DNA of 64,000 bases from CAVUEG01 sp963740525 (GCA_963740525.1 CAVUEG010000006.1:682001-746000); one strand, 5' to 3'. Numbered from the stretch's first letter, positions 1 to 10,374 are shown. Notes: generated from the sequence alone by a model not told the origin. Made by a program: numbers and translations.

Positions 1-1325
1 TCCTGCTCCTCCGCGGTGCTTGCTGTGGCAGGGGCGATGGTGGCCGGGTCACGTCGGTCGAAGCCGCGTTGCCCGGGCATGGGCGGGACCGGGTACCCAC
101 CGGCGAACGCATCGAACTCCGCGTCCGTCTCGAGCGGGTACTCGGGTTCGGGCTCGGTGTCCTCGCCGATGTAGAACAGCACGAGGAACAGCACCAGGGC
201 GACGCCGGCGCCGGCCAGCAGCCAGCTCCGGTCGAAGCCGCCGTTGTTGCTGATCGCGCGCACGCTGGAGACGGCCACGATCCAGACCAGGGCGATCGGG
301 ATGAGGCGCTTCCAACCGAAGCGCATGAACTGGTCGTAGCGAAGCCGCGGCAGGGTGCCTCGCAGCCAGATGAAGAAGAAGATGAAGAGGATGACCTTCG
401 ACATGAACCACAGCACCGGCCAGTAGCCGGCGTTGGCACCGTCCCACATCGAGAGCGGCCACGGCGCGCGCCAGCCTCCGAGGAACAGCGTCGTCGCCAA
501 CGCTGACACGGTGGCCATGTTGATGTACTCGGCGAGGAAGAAGAGGGCGAACTTCAGCGAGGAGTACTCGGTGTGGAAGCCGCCGACCAGCTCACCCTCG
601 GCCTCGGGCAGGTCGAACGGCGCCCGGTTGGTCTCGCCGATCATCGAGATCACGTAGATCACGAAGGACGGGATCAAGATGATGCCGAACCAGAGCCGCT
701 CCTGCGCCGCCACGATCTGCGAGGTCGACATCGAGCCGGCGTACAGGAAGACCGCGACCAGCGCGAGACCCATCGCGACCTCGTAGGAGATCATCTGTGC
801 CGAGCTGCGCAGCCCGCCGAGCAGGGAGTACGTCGACCCGGAGGACCAGCCGCCGAGGACGATCCCGTAGATGCCGATCGAGGCGATCGCCATGACGAAC
901 AGCACCGCAACCGGCATGTCCGTCAGCTGCAGCGGAGTCGTCCGGTCGGTGAACGGGATCCGGACCTCGGGCCCGAACGGGATCACCGAGAAGGTCAGGA
1001 AGGCCGGCACGGTCGCGATGACCGGGGCGAGGAGGAAGACCACCTTGTCGGCGGCCTTCGGGATGATGTCCTCCTTCAGCGCCAGCTTCACGCCATCTGC
1101 CAGGGACTGGAGCAACCCGAAGGGCCCGTGCACATTGGGGCCGATCCGGTGCTGCATCCGGGCCACCACGCGCCGCTCGAACCAGATGTTGAACAGTGTG
1201 AGCAGGACCAGGATCAGGAAGATCAGCACGGCCTTGATCACGATGACCCACCAGGGGTCGTGACCGAAGGCCGAGAGGTCATCGGCGGCCAGGGTCACGT
1301 CGCCCAGGCTGGTGATGGAGGTCAT
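1..1325 (-). CDS. nuoH: NADH-quinone oxidoreductase subunit H (3' end outside window)
   Basis: Membrane subunit of complex I that forms part of the quinone-binding chamber. The first 441 codons are visible; the frame is open to the left edge, so the C-terminus is missing. The N-terminus carries a hydrophobic helix, then FNIWFERRVVARMQHRIGPN and a QSLADGVKLALKED stretch, all characteristic of NuoH. The visible tail is long, hydrophilic and rich in Pro and Glu, with a GGYPVPPMPGQ segment; such tails are usual in actinobacterial NuoH. The ATG overlaps the nuoG stop as ATGA, so translation is probably coupled. It belongs to the menJ-nuoABCDEFGH operon. Confidence 0.95.
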   Translation of the reverse strand, partial: MTSITSLGDVTLAADDLSAFGHDPWWVIVIKAVLIFLILVLLTLFNIWFERRVVARMQHRIGPNVHGPFGLLQSLADGVKLALKEDIIPKAADKVVFLLAPVIATVPAFLTFSVIPFGPEVRIPFTDRTTPLQLTDMPVAVLFVMAIASIGIYGIVLGGWSSGSTYSLLGGLRSSAQMISYEVAMGLALVAVFLYAGSMSTSQIVAAQERLWFGIILIPSFVIYVISMIGETNRAPFDLPEAEGELVGGFHTEYSSLKFALFFLAEYINMATVSALATTLFLGGWRAPWPLSMWDGANAGYWPVLWFMSKVILFIFFFIWLRGTLPRLRYDQFMRFGWKRLIPIALVWIVAVSSVRAISNNGGFDRSWLLAGAGVALVLFLVLFYIGEDTEPEPEYPLETDAEFDAFAGGYPVPPMPGQRGFDRRDPATIAPATASTAEEQ

Positions 1326-3748
1326 CGGTCGCTCCCCTCGATGCGTACGGCGGTGCCGGGACCGCCCACCTCACGGTGGACCGGGACCCCGCCGGAGTTG
1401 GCTGCAGCCCAGACCACACCATCCACGACGTCGGCGACGTGGACCGGCAGCGTGACCGAGCCGCGCTCGGAGGTCAGCGTGATCGCCTCGCCCTCGGTGA
1501 GGCCGAGCGACTTCAGCGTGGACGCCGACACTCTGGCCACGCACGAACGTGCCGTGGCGCGCAGGTAGTCGTCGCCGTCCTGCATCCGGCCGTCGTCGAT
1601 CATCTGCTTCCAGGAGGCCAGCACCAGCCCACCGTCGGCCGGTCGGCTGTGCGAGGCCGCCGCGTCGGCTTCGGTGGTGACGGGGGCGGCGCGCTCGCCG
1701 TCCCACGGCCCGACCGCCTGCATCTCGGCCCTTGCCTGGGGAACCGTCCGGAAGCCGAGGTCGGCGCCGAGCTCCTCGGCGATGCCGGCCAGGATGCGCA
1801 GGTCGGGCAGGGCGTTCGGGTTGGTGAAGATCGTCTCGAAGGGACGGACCCGCCCCTCCCAGTTGACGAAGCTGCCCGGCTTGTCGCAGACCGAGGCAAC
1901 CGGGAACACCACGTCGGCGCGGTGGGTGACCGCGGAACGGCGCAGCTCGAGGCTGACCACGAAGCTCGCGGCGTCGACCGCGGCCCGCGCGGCGGTCGGG
2001 TCGGCGAAGTCGTCGAGCTCCACGCCCGCGATCACCAGGCCACCGAGCTCGCCGGCCACGGCCGCGGCCAGGATCGCGTCCGCGTCGCGGCCCTCGGTCT
2101 CGGGCAGGGAGTCGACACCCCAGGCGGCCGCGAGGTCCACCCGGGCACCCACGTCGGAGACCGGCCGGCCCCCAGGGAGCAGGTTCGGCAGCGCACCGGT
2201 CTCGACCGCGCCCCGGTCGCCCGCCCGGCGAGGCACCCAGGCGAGCCGGGCACCGGTGGTGCGGGCCAGGTCGGCGGCGGCGCTCAGTGCGCCCGGCGCG
2301 GTCGCCAGCCGCTCGCCGACGAGGATCACGCCTCCCGCGTCGAGGGCCGTCTCACCGTCGTTGGCCAGTGCCTGCAGTGCGGCGGTCTCGTCGCCGGGGG
2401 CGGTGGGAACCAGTCGTCCGGACATCTTGGCAAGGCCGCGCGTGGCGTACGGCGCGATCGCGACGACCCGCGTGCCGGCAAGGGAGGCCTTGCGGAGCCG
2501 CAGGAAGATCGTGCCCGCCTCGTCCTCGGGCTCGAGACCGGCGAGGACCACGACGGACGCAGCCTCCAGGTCGGCGTACGTCGCGCCCTGGCGCAGGACC
2601 ACCTCGCTGGCGAGGAAACCGGCCTCCTCCGCGGAGTGCGGACGCGAGCGGAAGTCGATGTCGTTGGTGCCCAGCGCCACACGGGCGAACTTGGCGTACG
2701 CGTAGGACTCCTCGGCGGTCAGCCGTCCGCCGGTCAGCACGCCGACGGCGCCGGCACCGCGCAGACCACGGGCGGCGACGGCGAACGCCTCGGGCCACGA
2801 AGCCGCCCGGAAGTCGCCCGACTCGTCGCGAACCAGCGGGTGGGTGAGGCGGTCGTCCTGGCGCGCGTAGTGGAACGCGAAGCGGTCCTTGTCGGTGATC
2901 CACTCCTCGTTGACCTCGGGGTCGTCGCCCGCGAGGCGGCGCATCACCTTCCCGCGACGGTGGTCGACGCGGATCGCGGCACCACAGGCATCGTGCTCGC
3001 CCACGGCCGCGGTCGAGACCAGGTCGAAGGGGCGGGCACGGAAACGGTACGCCGCCGACGTCAGCGCCCCGACCGGGCAGATCTGGATCGTGTTCCCGGA
3101 GAAGTAGCTCTGGAAAGGCTGGTGCTCGTAGATGCCGACCTGCTGAAGGGCCCCGCGCTCGATCAGCTCGATGAAGGGGTCACCGGCGATCTGCTCGGAG
3201 AAGCGCGTGCAACGGGCGCACAGGACGCAGCGCTCACGGTCGAGCAGGACCTGGGGCGAGATGTTGATCGGCTTGGGGAAGGTCCGCTTGGTCTCCTCGA
3301 AACGCGACTCCCCCCGCCCGTTGGACATCGCCTGGTTCTGCAGGGGGCACTCGCCGCCCTTGTCGCAGACCGGGCAGTCGAGCGGGTGGTTGACCAGCAG
3401 GAACTCCATGATCCCCTGCTGTGCCTTGTCGGCGACCCCGGACGTGGCCTGGGTGTTGACGACCATCCCCTCCGCGACCGGGATCGTGCACGACGCCTGA
3501 GGCTTGGGGATGCCGCGGCCGTTGCCGGCGTCGGGCACCTCGACCAGGCACTGGCGGCAGGCACCTACCGGGGCCAGCAGCGGGTGGTCGCAGAAGCGCG
3601 GGATCTGGACGCCGATCTGCTCGGCGGCCCTGATCACCAGGGTGTCCTTTGGGACGCTGACCTGGATGCCGTCGATGGTCAGGGTGACGTCGTCGGACTT
3701 CACGACCTCGGCACCGGGCTCGTTGGGCAACTTCTCAGAGACGCTCAT
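1322..3748 (-). CDS. nuoG: NADH-quinone oxidoreductase subunit G
   Basis: Peripheral-arm subunit of complex I that relays electrons through Fe-S clusters. It is 808 residues, normal for actinobacteria. A ferredoxin-like N-terminus has Cys53, 64, 67 and 87 for a [2Fe-2S] cluster. Next comes the His/Cys cluster (His121, Cys125, 128, 134). A second [4Fe-4S] set follows (Cys174, 177, 180, 224). The rest is the molybdopterin-oxidoreductase-like domain, which has no metal cofactor function in complex I. The start overlaps the nuoF stop and the stop overlaps nuoH, both by 4 bp. All visible cluster ligands are intact. Confidence 0.96.
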   Translation of the reverse strand: MSVSEKLPNEPGAEVVKSDDVTLTIDGIQVSVPKDTLVIRAAEQIGVQIPRFCDHPLLAPVGACRQCLVEVPDAGNGRGIPKPQASCTIPVAEGMVVNTQATSGVADKAQQGIMEFLLVNHPLDCPVCDKGGECPLQNQAMSNGRGESRFEETKRTFPKPINISPQVLLDRERCVLCARCTRFSEQIAGDPFIELIERGALQQVGIYEHQPFQSYFSGNTIQICPVGALTSAAYRFRARPFDLVSTAAVGEHDACGAAIRVDHRRGKVMRRLAGDDPEVNEEWITDKDRFAFHYARQDDRLTHPLVRDESGDFRAASWPEAFAVAARGLRGAGAVGVLTGGRLTAEESYAYAKFARVALGTNDIDFRSRPHSAEEAGFLASEVVLRQGATYADLEAASVVVLAGLEPEDEAGTIFLRLRKASLAGTRVVAIAPYATRGLAKMSGRLVPTAPGDETAALQALANDGETALDAGGVILVGERLATAPGALSAAADLARTTGARLAWVPRRAGDRGAVETGALPNLLPGGRPVSDVGARVDLAAAWGVDSLPETEGRDADAILAAAVAGELGGLVIAGVELDDFADPTAARAAVDAASFVVSLELRRSAVTHRADVVFPVASVCDKPGSFVNWEGRVRPFETIFTNPNALPDLRILAGIAEELGADLGFRTVPQARAEMQAVGPWDGERAAPVTTEADAAASHSRPADGGLVLASWKQMIDDGRMQDGDDYLRATARSCVARVSASTLKSLGLTEGEAITLTSERGSVTLPVHVADVVDGVVWAAANSGGVPVHREVGGPGTAVRIEGSDR

Positions 3749-5055
3749 GCGCGCGCTCCCGCGGGTGCGAAGACGGTCGAGGCATGCACGTCGAACGGGC
3801 AGCCGCCACGCTCGAGGTGCTGGAGGTACTCGTCCCGGAAGTACTCGATGGACGAGGTGATGGGTGAGGTCGCGCCGTCACCGAGGGCGCAGAATGCGCG
3901 GCCCAGGATGTTGTCGCACTGGTCGAGCAGGAGCTCGAGGTCGGCCTCGCTGCCCTTGCCCTGCTCCAGCCGGGCCAGGGTCTGCACCAGCCACCAGGTG
4001 CCCTCACGGCACGGCGTGCACTTGCCGCACGACTCGTGCTTGTAGAACTCCGTCCACCGGAGGACGGCGCGAAGGACGCACGTGGTCTCGTCGAAGATCT
4101 GGAGTGCGCGGGTGCCCAGCATCGAACCGGCCGCACCGACGGCCTCGTAGTCCAGGGGCATGTCGAGGTGCTCGGCCGTCAGGAGCGGAGTGCTCGAGCC
4201 GCCCGGGGTCCAGAACTTCAGCTCGTGCCCGTCGCGCATGCCGCCACCCAGCTCGATCAACGTGCGCAGCGTGACGCCGAGCGGCGCTTCGTACTGGCCG
4301 GGCCGTTTGACGTGGCCCGAGAGCGAGTAGATGACGTAGCCCTTGGACTTCTCGGTGCCCATGGAGGAGAACCACTCCGCCCCGTTGGCCACGATGCTGG
4401 GCACGGAGGCGATCGACTCGACGTTGTTGATCACCGTGGGGCTGGCGTACAGGCCGGCCACGGCGGGGAACGGCGGGCGCAGGCGAGGTTGACCGCGGCG
4501 TCCTTCGAGCGAGTCGAGGAGCGCGGTCTCCTCGCCGCAGATGTAGGCGCCGGCACCGGCGTGCACCACCACATCGAGGTCGTAGCCCGAACCGTGGATG
4601 TTCGTGCCGAGGTGTCCGGCGAGGTACGCCTCCTGGACCGCCTTGTGCAGCCGACGTACGACGTGCAGGACCTCGCCCCGGACGTAGATGAACGCCGTGT
4701 TGGCCCGGATGGCGTACGAGCTGATGATCACGCCCTCCAGGAGGGTGTGCGGGCTCGCCATCATGAGCGGGATGTCCTTGCAGGTCCCCGGCTCGGACTC
4801 GTCGGCGTTGACCACGAGGTACTTCGGCTTCGGGTTGTCCTGGGGGATGAAACCCCACTTCATGCCCGTCGGGAACCCGGCACCGCCGCGGCCGCGCAGC
4901 CCGGAGTCCTTGACCATCGCGATCACGGCATCCTGGTCCATGCCGAGCGCCTTCTCGAGCCCGACGTAGCCGCCGCGCGACTCGTAGGACTCGAGGGTCC
5001 AGGCGCGGTCGGCGTCCCAGTTGTCGGTGAGCACCGGTGTCAGTGTGTCGGTCAT
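3745..5055 (-). CDS. nuoF: NADH-quinone oxidoreductase subunit F
   Basis: NADH-oxidising flavoprotein subunit of complex I, 436 residues. The FMN loop GRGGAGFPTG lies at residues 55-64. The glycine-rich NADH site is seen as GAGAYICGEETALLDSLEG near residue 170. The C-terminal [4Fe-4S] ligands are in ESCGKCTPCREGTWW plus a later Cys in the AFCALGD region. NuoF takes the hydride from NADH and passes electrons to NuoE and NuoG. Its ATG shares one base with the nuoE stop (TGATG), so the two are translated in tandem. The product is complete with no oddities. Confidence 0.97.
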   Translation of the reverse strand: MTDTLTPVLTDNWDADRAWTLESYESRGGYVGLEKALGMDQDAVIAMVKDSGLRGRGGAGFPTGMKWGFIPQDNPKPKYLVVNADESEPGTCKDIPLMMASPHTLLEGVIISSYAIRANTAFIYVRGEVLHVVRRLHKAVQEAYLAGHLGTNIHGSGYDLDVVVHAGAGAYICGEETALLDSLEGRRGQPRLRPPFPAVAGLYASPTVINNVESIASVPSIVANGAEWFSSMGTEKSKGYVIYSLSGHVKRPGQYEAPLGVTLRTLIELGGGMRDGHELKFWTPGGSSTPLLTAEHLDMPLDYEAVGAAGSMLGTRALQIFDETTCVLRAVLRWTEFYKHESCGKCTPCREGTWWLVQTLARLEQGKGSEADLELLLDQCDNILGRAFCALGDGATSPITSSIEYFRDEYLQHLERGGCPFDVHASTVFAPAGARA

Positions 5056-5792
5056 CAGGACTCGCTCCCCTTGTCCTGGCCCTGGTCGTCCATGGTCGCT
5101 GCGCTCTCGGAGTCACCCGGGGCCGCCGGAGCGGTCCACCCCTGCTCCCGGGCGATGCCCAGGCCCACGAGCGACGCCGGGCCGGCCGCCGGGCCTTCGT
5201 CCGCGAGCCCGTCCGGGAAGCCGGCGAGGATTCGCTCGGCCTCCTTCCAGGTGCAGACCTTCGGGCCGCGGGTCGAGTGGACCTCTTGGCCGGAGCGCAG
5301 GTCGTCGACGAGCTGCGTCGCCGACTCCGGGGTCATGTTGTCCATGAACTCCCAGTTGACCATCATCACGGGCGCGTAGTCGCAGGCGGCGTTGCACTCG
5401 ATGTGCTCGAGCGTGATCGTCCGCTCGGAGTCGTCGGCAGACGTCGTCTCGTCGTTGCCCACGTCGAGGTGGTCCTTGAGCCGATCGAAGATCAGGTCTC
5501 CGCCCATCACCGCACAGAGCGTGTTGGTGCAGACCCCGACGTGGTAGTCGCCGACCGGGCGGCGCTTGTACATCGTGTAGAACGTGGCCACGCCCGAGAC
5601 CTGCGCGGCCGAGATGTCGAGCACCTCGGCGCAGGCCTCGATGCCGCGGGCGGTGACCCGTCCCTCGACGCTCTGCACGAGGTGGAGCATCGGGAGCAGC
5701 CCCGAGCGGGCCTGCGGGTAGCGGGCCGCGATCTCACGCAGCTCGTCGTACACCTCGTCGGGCAGGCGGGTGCCCGCTGCCACCTCGGTCAT
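5055..5792 (-). CDS. nuoE: NADH-quinone oxidoreductase subunit E
   Basis: Thioredoxin-fold [2Fe-2S] subunit of the NADH dehydrogenase module, 245 residues. The four cluster ligands are visible as Cys88, Cys93, Cys133 and Cys137. After about residue 170 there is an extra tail rich in Ala, Pro, Glu and Ser that is absent from the short enterobacterial subunit; such tails are common in actinobacteria. The gene overlaps nuoD upstream (ATGA) and nuoF downstream (TGATG). It works with NuoF and NuoG in the cytoplasmic arm of complex I. Confidence 0.96.
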   Translation of the reverse strand: MTEVAAGTRLPDEVYDELREIAARYPQARSGLLPMLHLVQSVEGRVTARGIEACAEVLDISAAQVSGVATFYTMYKRRPVGDYHVGVCTNTLCAVMGGDLIFDRLKDHLDVGNDETTSADDSERTITLEHIECNAACDYAPVMMVNWEFMDNMTPESATQLVDDLRSGQEVHSTRGPKVCTWKEAERILAGFPDGLADEGPAAGPASLVGLGIAREQGWTAPAAPGDSESAATMDDQGQDKGSES

Positions 5793-7129
5793 CGGTCAAC
5801 CCCTCCCATCACCGGGTCGAGCGAGGCGATCGCGACGATCACGTCGGCCACCATGCCGCCCTCGCTCATCACCGACGTCGCCTGCAGGTTCGTGAACGAC
5901 GGGTCCCGGAAGTGCGCCCGGAAGGGACGCGTGCCGCCGTCGGAGACCACGTGCGCACCGAGCTCGCCCCGGGGTGACTCGATCGGCACGTAGGCCTGGC
6001 CGGCCGGGACCTTGAAGCCCTCGGTGACCAGCTTGAAGTGGTGGATCAGCGCCTCCATCGACTCACCCATGATGTGCCGGATGTGGTCGAGGCTGTTCCC
6101 CATGCCGTCGCTGCCGATCGCGAGCTGGCTGGGCCAGGCGATCTTCTTGTCGGCCACCATCACCGGTGCCCCTTCGAGACCGGCGAGCCGGTCGGCGCAC
6201 TGCTCGACGATGCGCAGCGACTGCCACATCTCCTCGAGCCGGATCCGGAAACGTCCGTAGGCGTCCGAGGTGTCCCAGGTGACCACGTCGAAGTCGTAGT
6301 CCTCGTAGCCGGAGTAGGGCTGGTCCTTGCGCAGGTCCCAGGGGTACCCCGTGGAGCGGAGCACCGGCCCGGTTACGCCCAGGGCGAGACAGCCGGCGAG
6401 GTCGAGGTGGCCGATACCGTCGAGCCTCGCCCGGAAGATCGGGTTCGCGTTGCACAGGTCGGCGTACTCGGGGAGACGCTTCTTCATCAGCGCCGTGAAG
6501 TCGCGGATCTCGTCGAGCGCCCCCGGGGGGAGGTTCTGGGCGACGCCACCCGGCCGGATGAACGCGTGGTTCATCCGCAGCCCCGTGATCAGCTCGAACA
6601 GGTCGAGCACCAGCTCGCGCTCCCGGAAGCCGACCGTCATCACGGTCAGGGCACCGATCTCCATGCCGCCGGTGGCGATGCACACCAGGTGGCTGGAGAT
6701 GCGGTTGAGCTCCATCAGGAGCACCCGCATGACCTGGGCCTTCTCAGGGATGTCGTCCTCGATGTCGAGCAGTCGCTCGACCCCGAGGCAGTAGGTCATC
6801 TCGTTGTAGAACGGCGAGAGGTAGTCCATCCGCGTGCAGAACGTGACGCCCTGCGTCCAGTTGCGGAACTCCATGTTCTTCTCGATGCCGGTGTGGAGGT
6901 AGCCGATGCCGCACCGGGCCTCGGTGACGGTCTCGCCCTCCAGCTCGAGGATCAGTCGGAGTACGCCGTGCGTCGAGGGGTGCTGCGGCCCCATGTTGAC
7001 GACCACGCGCTCGTCGGCGTCCTCGGCGACACCGGAGACGACCGAGTCCCAGTCTTGTCCGGTGACGGTGAAGACCTTGCCCTGGGGCGTGTCGAAGCCG
7101 CTGGCGTAGGGATCCGTCGTGGTGCTCAT
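5789..7129 (-). CDS. nuoD: NADH-quinone oxidoreductase subunit D
   Basis: Quinone-module subunit of complex I, related to the large subunit of NiFe hydrogenases but without the nickel ligands. The chosen ATG gives 446 residues (MSTTTDPYASG...). A longer in-frame reading would start 96 bp upstream inside nuoC, but this ATG has GGGAGG 5-6 nt before it. Conserved NuoD segments include VNMGPQHPSTHGVLRL near residue 45 and YVPIESPRGELG near the C-terminus. It docks with NuoB and NuoC at the quinone site. The stop overlaps the nuoE start by 4 bp. Confidence 0.95.
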   Translation of the reverse strand: MSTTTDPYASGFDTPQGKVFTVTGQDWDSVVSGVAEDADERVVVNMGPQHPSTHGVLRLILELEGETVTEARCGIGYLHTGIEKNMEFRNWTQGVTFCTRMDYLSPFYNEMTYCLGVERLLDIEDDIPEKAQVMRVLLMELNRISSHLVCIATGGMEIGALTVMTVGFRERELVLDLFELITGLRMNHAFIRPGGVAQNLPPGALDEIRDFTALMKKRLPEYADLCNANPIFRARLDGIGHLDLAGCLALGVTGPVLRSTGYPWDLRKDQPYSGYEDYDFDVVTWDTSDAYGRFRIRLEEMWQSLRIVEQCADRLAGLEGAPVMVADKKIAWPSQLAIGSDGMGNSLDHIRHIMGESMEALIHHFKLVTEGFKVPAGQAYVPIESPRGELGAHVVSDGGTRPFRAHFRDPSFTNLQATSVMSEGGMVADVIVAIASLDPVMGGVDR

Positions 7130-7181
7130 CGGGTCCCTCCCCGCGGTGCGCTCGTGGCGAGCCGTTGGATGTGGTGGTTCA

Positions 7182-7885
7182 TCAGCTGTACGACCTCCGC
7201 TGGTCCGGCGGCGGGACTTGGGCACCCTTGTACTCGACGGGGATGCCGCCGAGCGGGTAGTCCTTGCGCTGCGGGTGGCCCGGCCAGTCGTCGGGCATCT
7301 GGATGCGCGTGAGCGCGGGGTGTCCGTCGAACACGATCCCGAAGAAGTCGTACGCCTCGCGCTCGTGCCAGTCGTTGGTCGGGTAGACCGAGACCACCGA
7401 CGGGATGTGCGGGTCGGCGTCGGGGCAGGTCACCTCGAGGCGGATCCGGCGGTTGTGGGTCATCGAGAGCAGGTGGTAGACGGCGTGCAGCTCGCGGCCG
7501 GTGTCCTCGGGGTAGTGCACCCCTGACACGCCGGAGCAGAACTCGAACCGCAGCGCCTCGTCGTCGCGCAGGTGCTGGGCCACGCTGAGCAGGGACTCAC
7601 GGGGGACGAAGAAGGTGATCTCGCGGCGGTGCACCACGACCTTCTCCACCCCGGAGGGGACGGCCGCGTCGAGCGCGTCGGCCACCTCGTCGAACCAGCC
7701 GCCGTACGGACGGGGGCTGGGGCCGGGCATGGAGACGGCCTTGACGATGCCGCCGTACCCACTGGTGTCGCCGGTGCCTCGGACGCCGAACATGCCCGAG
7801 CGGGTGGCGACGGCCTCCGTCGGCTGCACACCCGTGCCCGACTGGCCGGAGTGCTGCGCGTGCTCTGGGAGCTTGTTCTCGTCGG

Positions 7886-7889
<4 letters not shown>
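7182..7889 (-). CDS. nuoC: NADH-quinone oxidoreductase subunit C
   Basis: 30-kDa-type subunit of complex I, 235 residues. It scaffolds the interface between the NADH arm and the quinone module. The family signature is in the C-terminal half: NDWHEREAYDFFGIVFDGHP followed by WPGHPQRKDYPLGG. The first 55 or so residues are a Gly/Ser/Gln-rich extension typical of actinobacterial NuoC. The start overlaps the nuoB stop (ATGA). A 52-bp gap with a good ribosome binding site separates it from nuoD, the widest gap within nuoC-H. Confidence 0.95.
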
Positions 7890-8440
<551 letters not shown>

Positions 8441-8496
8441 GTCAGTCCCTCACAGGCTCGTTGGCGGTCACGTCGTACACAGGAATCCGGGTCATC

Positions 8497-8856
8497 TCAG
8501 TCCCACTCCAGCCCACCGCGGCGCCACACGTAGGCGTAGGCCACGAAGACGGTGGCGATGAAGACGACCATCTCGACGAGCCCGAACGTGTTCATGCTGT
8601 CGAAGTACACGGCCCACGGGTAGAGGAAGATGATCTCGATGTCGAAGACGATGAAGAGCATCGCGGTGATGAAGTACTTCACCGGGACCCGGCCGCCGCC
8701 GACAGGTTGGGGAGTCGGCTCGATGCCGCACTCGTAGGAGTCGAGCTTCGCGCGGTTGTAGCGCTTCGGCCCGATCAGCGCGCTCATGATCAACGAAAAG
8801 ATCGCGAAGCCTGCGGCGAGAACGCCGAGCGCCAGGATCGGCGTGTAGAGCTCCAT
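8497..8856 (-). CDS. nuoA: NADH-quinone oxidoreductase subunit A
   Basis: Small membrane subunit of complex I, 119 residues with three predicted transmembrane helices. The conserved loop YECGIEPTPQPVGGGRVPVK lies between helices 1 and 2 and helps close the quinone channel. FDIEIIFLYPWAV marks helix 2. A purine-rich ribosome binding site (GGGAGAAGAGAG) sits directly before the ATG. It is the first nuo gene but not the first gene of the transcript: menJ lies 68 bp upstream on the same strand with no terminator visible between them. Confidence 0.97.
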   Translation of the reverse strand: MELYTPILALGVLAAGFAIFSLIMSALIGPKRYNRAKLDSYECGIEPTPQPVGGGRVPVKYFITAMLFIVFDIEIIFLYPWAVYFDSMNTFGLVEMVVFIATVFVAYAYVWRRGGLEWD

Positions 8857-8924
8857 CTCTCTTCTCCCTGCTGTTCGTCGGTGTCCGTGTCGAGATGTTC
8901 TTCGGGTGGTGCCTCAGGTGGTGC

Positions 8925-10223
8925 TCAGGCGGTGGGCGCCAGCCGGCTCAGTGCGTTGATCACCTTGTCGGAGGCGTCCCCGTCGTGCGGGTCGGTCAGG
9001 TTGGCCATCAGCTTCAGGGTGAATCGCATCAGACCGTGCCGCGGGAGGCCGTACCGGGTGGCCTGTTTCATGAACGTCGGGTTCCCGATCATCTTCGCGA
9101 AGACCCGCCCGAGCGTGAAGTAGCCGCCGTACTCGGCGTCGAGGGTGGAGGCGTAGCTCTCGAGAACCCGCTCGCGGGCCGGGCCCTCAGGTCGGGCAAG
9201 CGCCTGGACCACGGTGCGCGCCGCGATCTCGCCGGACTCCATGGCGTAGTCGATGCCCTCGCCGTTGAACGGGTTGACCATGCCGCCCGAGTCACCGGAG
9301 AGCAGGACGCCACGGGTGTAGTGCGGCTTGCGGTTGAACCCCATCGGCAGCGCGGCCGAGGCCACCTTGCCGATCTGGTTCTCCTCGCGGAAGCCCCACT
9401 CCTCGGGAGTGTTGGCGAGCCACTTCGCGAGGACGTCCTTGTAGTCGACGTTCTGGAAGGCGGAGCTCGTGTTGAGGATGCCGAGGCCGACGTTCGCCGT
9501 GCCGTCGCCGAGCGGGAAGATCCAGCCGTAGCCCGGCAGCAGGTTGCTCCGGCCGGGCTCGCCGTCCCAGAGCTCCAGCCATGACTCCATCCACTCGTCG
9601 TCATGGCGGGGGGTCGTGTAGTAGGTGCGGACCGCGACCCCCATGGGCCGGTTCTCGCGGCGTTCGATCCCCAGGGCCAGGGCGAGGCGCGCGCTGACCC
9701 CGTCGCAGGCGATCACGACGGGTGCGGAGTACGTGACCTCGTCACCGGTACGCCGACCGCGGTCGTCGACGGGCTTGGCGGTCACCCCGGTCACGCGACC
9801 GGACTTGGGATCGACCACGGGGCCGGTGACGGCGGTGCGCTCCATCAGCCGGGCGCCGGCCTTCTCCGCGTGCCGGGCCAGCAGCTCGTCGAAGTCCATC
9901 CGGCTGCGCACCATGCCGTAGTTGGGGAACGAGGCAAGGTCGGGCCACGGCAGCTCGAGGCTGTGGCCGGCTCCGACGATGCGCAGACCCTTGTTCTTCT
10001 GCCACCCCGGGGCGTCGAGGTCGAAGCCCATGCCGATCAGCTGGCGCACCGCGCGGGGAGTGAGCCCGTCGCCGCAGACCTTGTCGCGAGGGAACGACGA
10101 CTTCTCCAGCAGGAGGACGTCCACCCCCGCCTCGGCGAGGTGGTAGGCGGCGCTCGCCCCGGCCGGACCGGCGCCGACGACGATGACGTCGGCCTGCCGC
10201 TCGTCGGCGGTGGAGCGGCTCAT
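8925..10223 (-). CDS. menJ: Geranylgeranyl reductase-family flavoprotein, probable menaquinone reductase
   Basis: FAD-dependent oxidoreductase of 432 residues. The dinucleotide-binding motif VIVVGAGPAGAS is at residues 12-23 and the flavin motif GDSGGMVNPFNGEGIDYAM is in the C-terminal half. The ATG was chosen over an in-frame GTG 159 bp upstream because GAGG stands 7-8 nt before it and the upstream stretch is low-complexity. Family members reduce isoprenoid double bonds. M. tuberculosis MenJ (Rv0561c) saturates one unit of menaquinone. Its place between menG and nuoA fits a role in making partly saturated menaquinone, such as the MK-8(H4) typical of Nocardioidaceae. The substrate is inferred. 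Confidence 0.85.
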   Translation of the reverse strand: MSRSTADERQADVIVVGAGPAGASAAYHLAEAGVDVLLLEKSSFPRDKVCGDGLTPRAVRQLIGMGFDLDAPGWQKNKGLRIVGAGHSLELPWPDLASFPNYGMVRSRMDFDELLARHAEKAGARLMERTAVTGPVVDPKSGRVTGVTAKPVDDRGRRTGDEVTYSAPVVIACDGVSARLALALGIERRENRPMGVAVRTYYTTPRHDDEWMESWLELWDGEPGRSNLLPGYGWIFPLGDGTANVGLGILNTSSAFQNVDYKDVLAKWLANTPEEWGFREENQIGKVASAALPMGFNRKPHYTRGVLLSGDSGGMVNPFNGEGIDYAMESGEIAARTVVQALARPEGPARERVLESYASTLDAEYGGYFTLGRVFAKMIGNPTFMKQATRYGLPRHGLMRFTLKLMANLTDPHDGDASDKVINALSRLAPTA

Positions 10224-10356
10224 CGCGCTACCTCGCTTCGTTCCTGTTCCCGGAGGCCGGGAGCCTCGTGCGCTGTCCCCGCCTTCAGCGGACGAGGGAC
10301 TGCTCGGTCGTGCGTGCCCGGCTCGCCCGTCGAGGCCGGCACCTGCACATGTGAGA

Positions 10357-10374
10357 TTGTGAATTGCTTCACGA
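10357..10374. promoter_or_regulatory. Rex operator in the menJ-nuo promoter
   Basis: TTGTGAA-TTGC-TTCACGA matches the Rex consensus TTGTGAA-N4-TTCACAA at 13 of 14 defined positions. On the minus strand it lies between a possible -35 (TTGTCA) and a weak -10 (CAATCT) spaced 17 bp apart, so bound Rex would block the menJ-nuo promoter. Rex is encoded in this window (38662-39426), and in Streptomyces Rex represses nuo when NADH is low. The site is seen; binding is inferred. Confidence 0.82.

Noticed and set aside
1376..4045. Very long open frame opposite nuoG and nuoF
   Set aside because: High G+C leaves few stops on the other strand. The product has no family features, while the minus-strand products are clear NuoG and NuoF. 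The same holds for long frames opposite resB/ccdA, hemD/hemC, the MFS gene at 13.2-14.4 kb and proline dehydrogenase.
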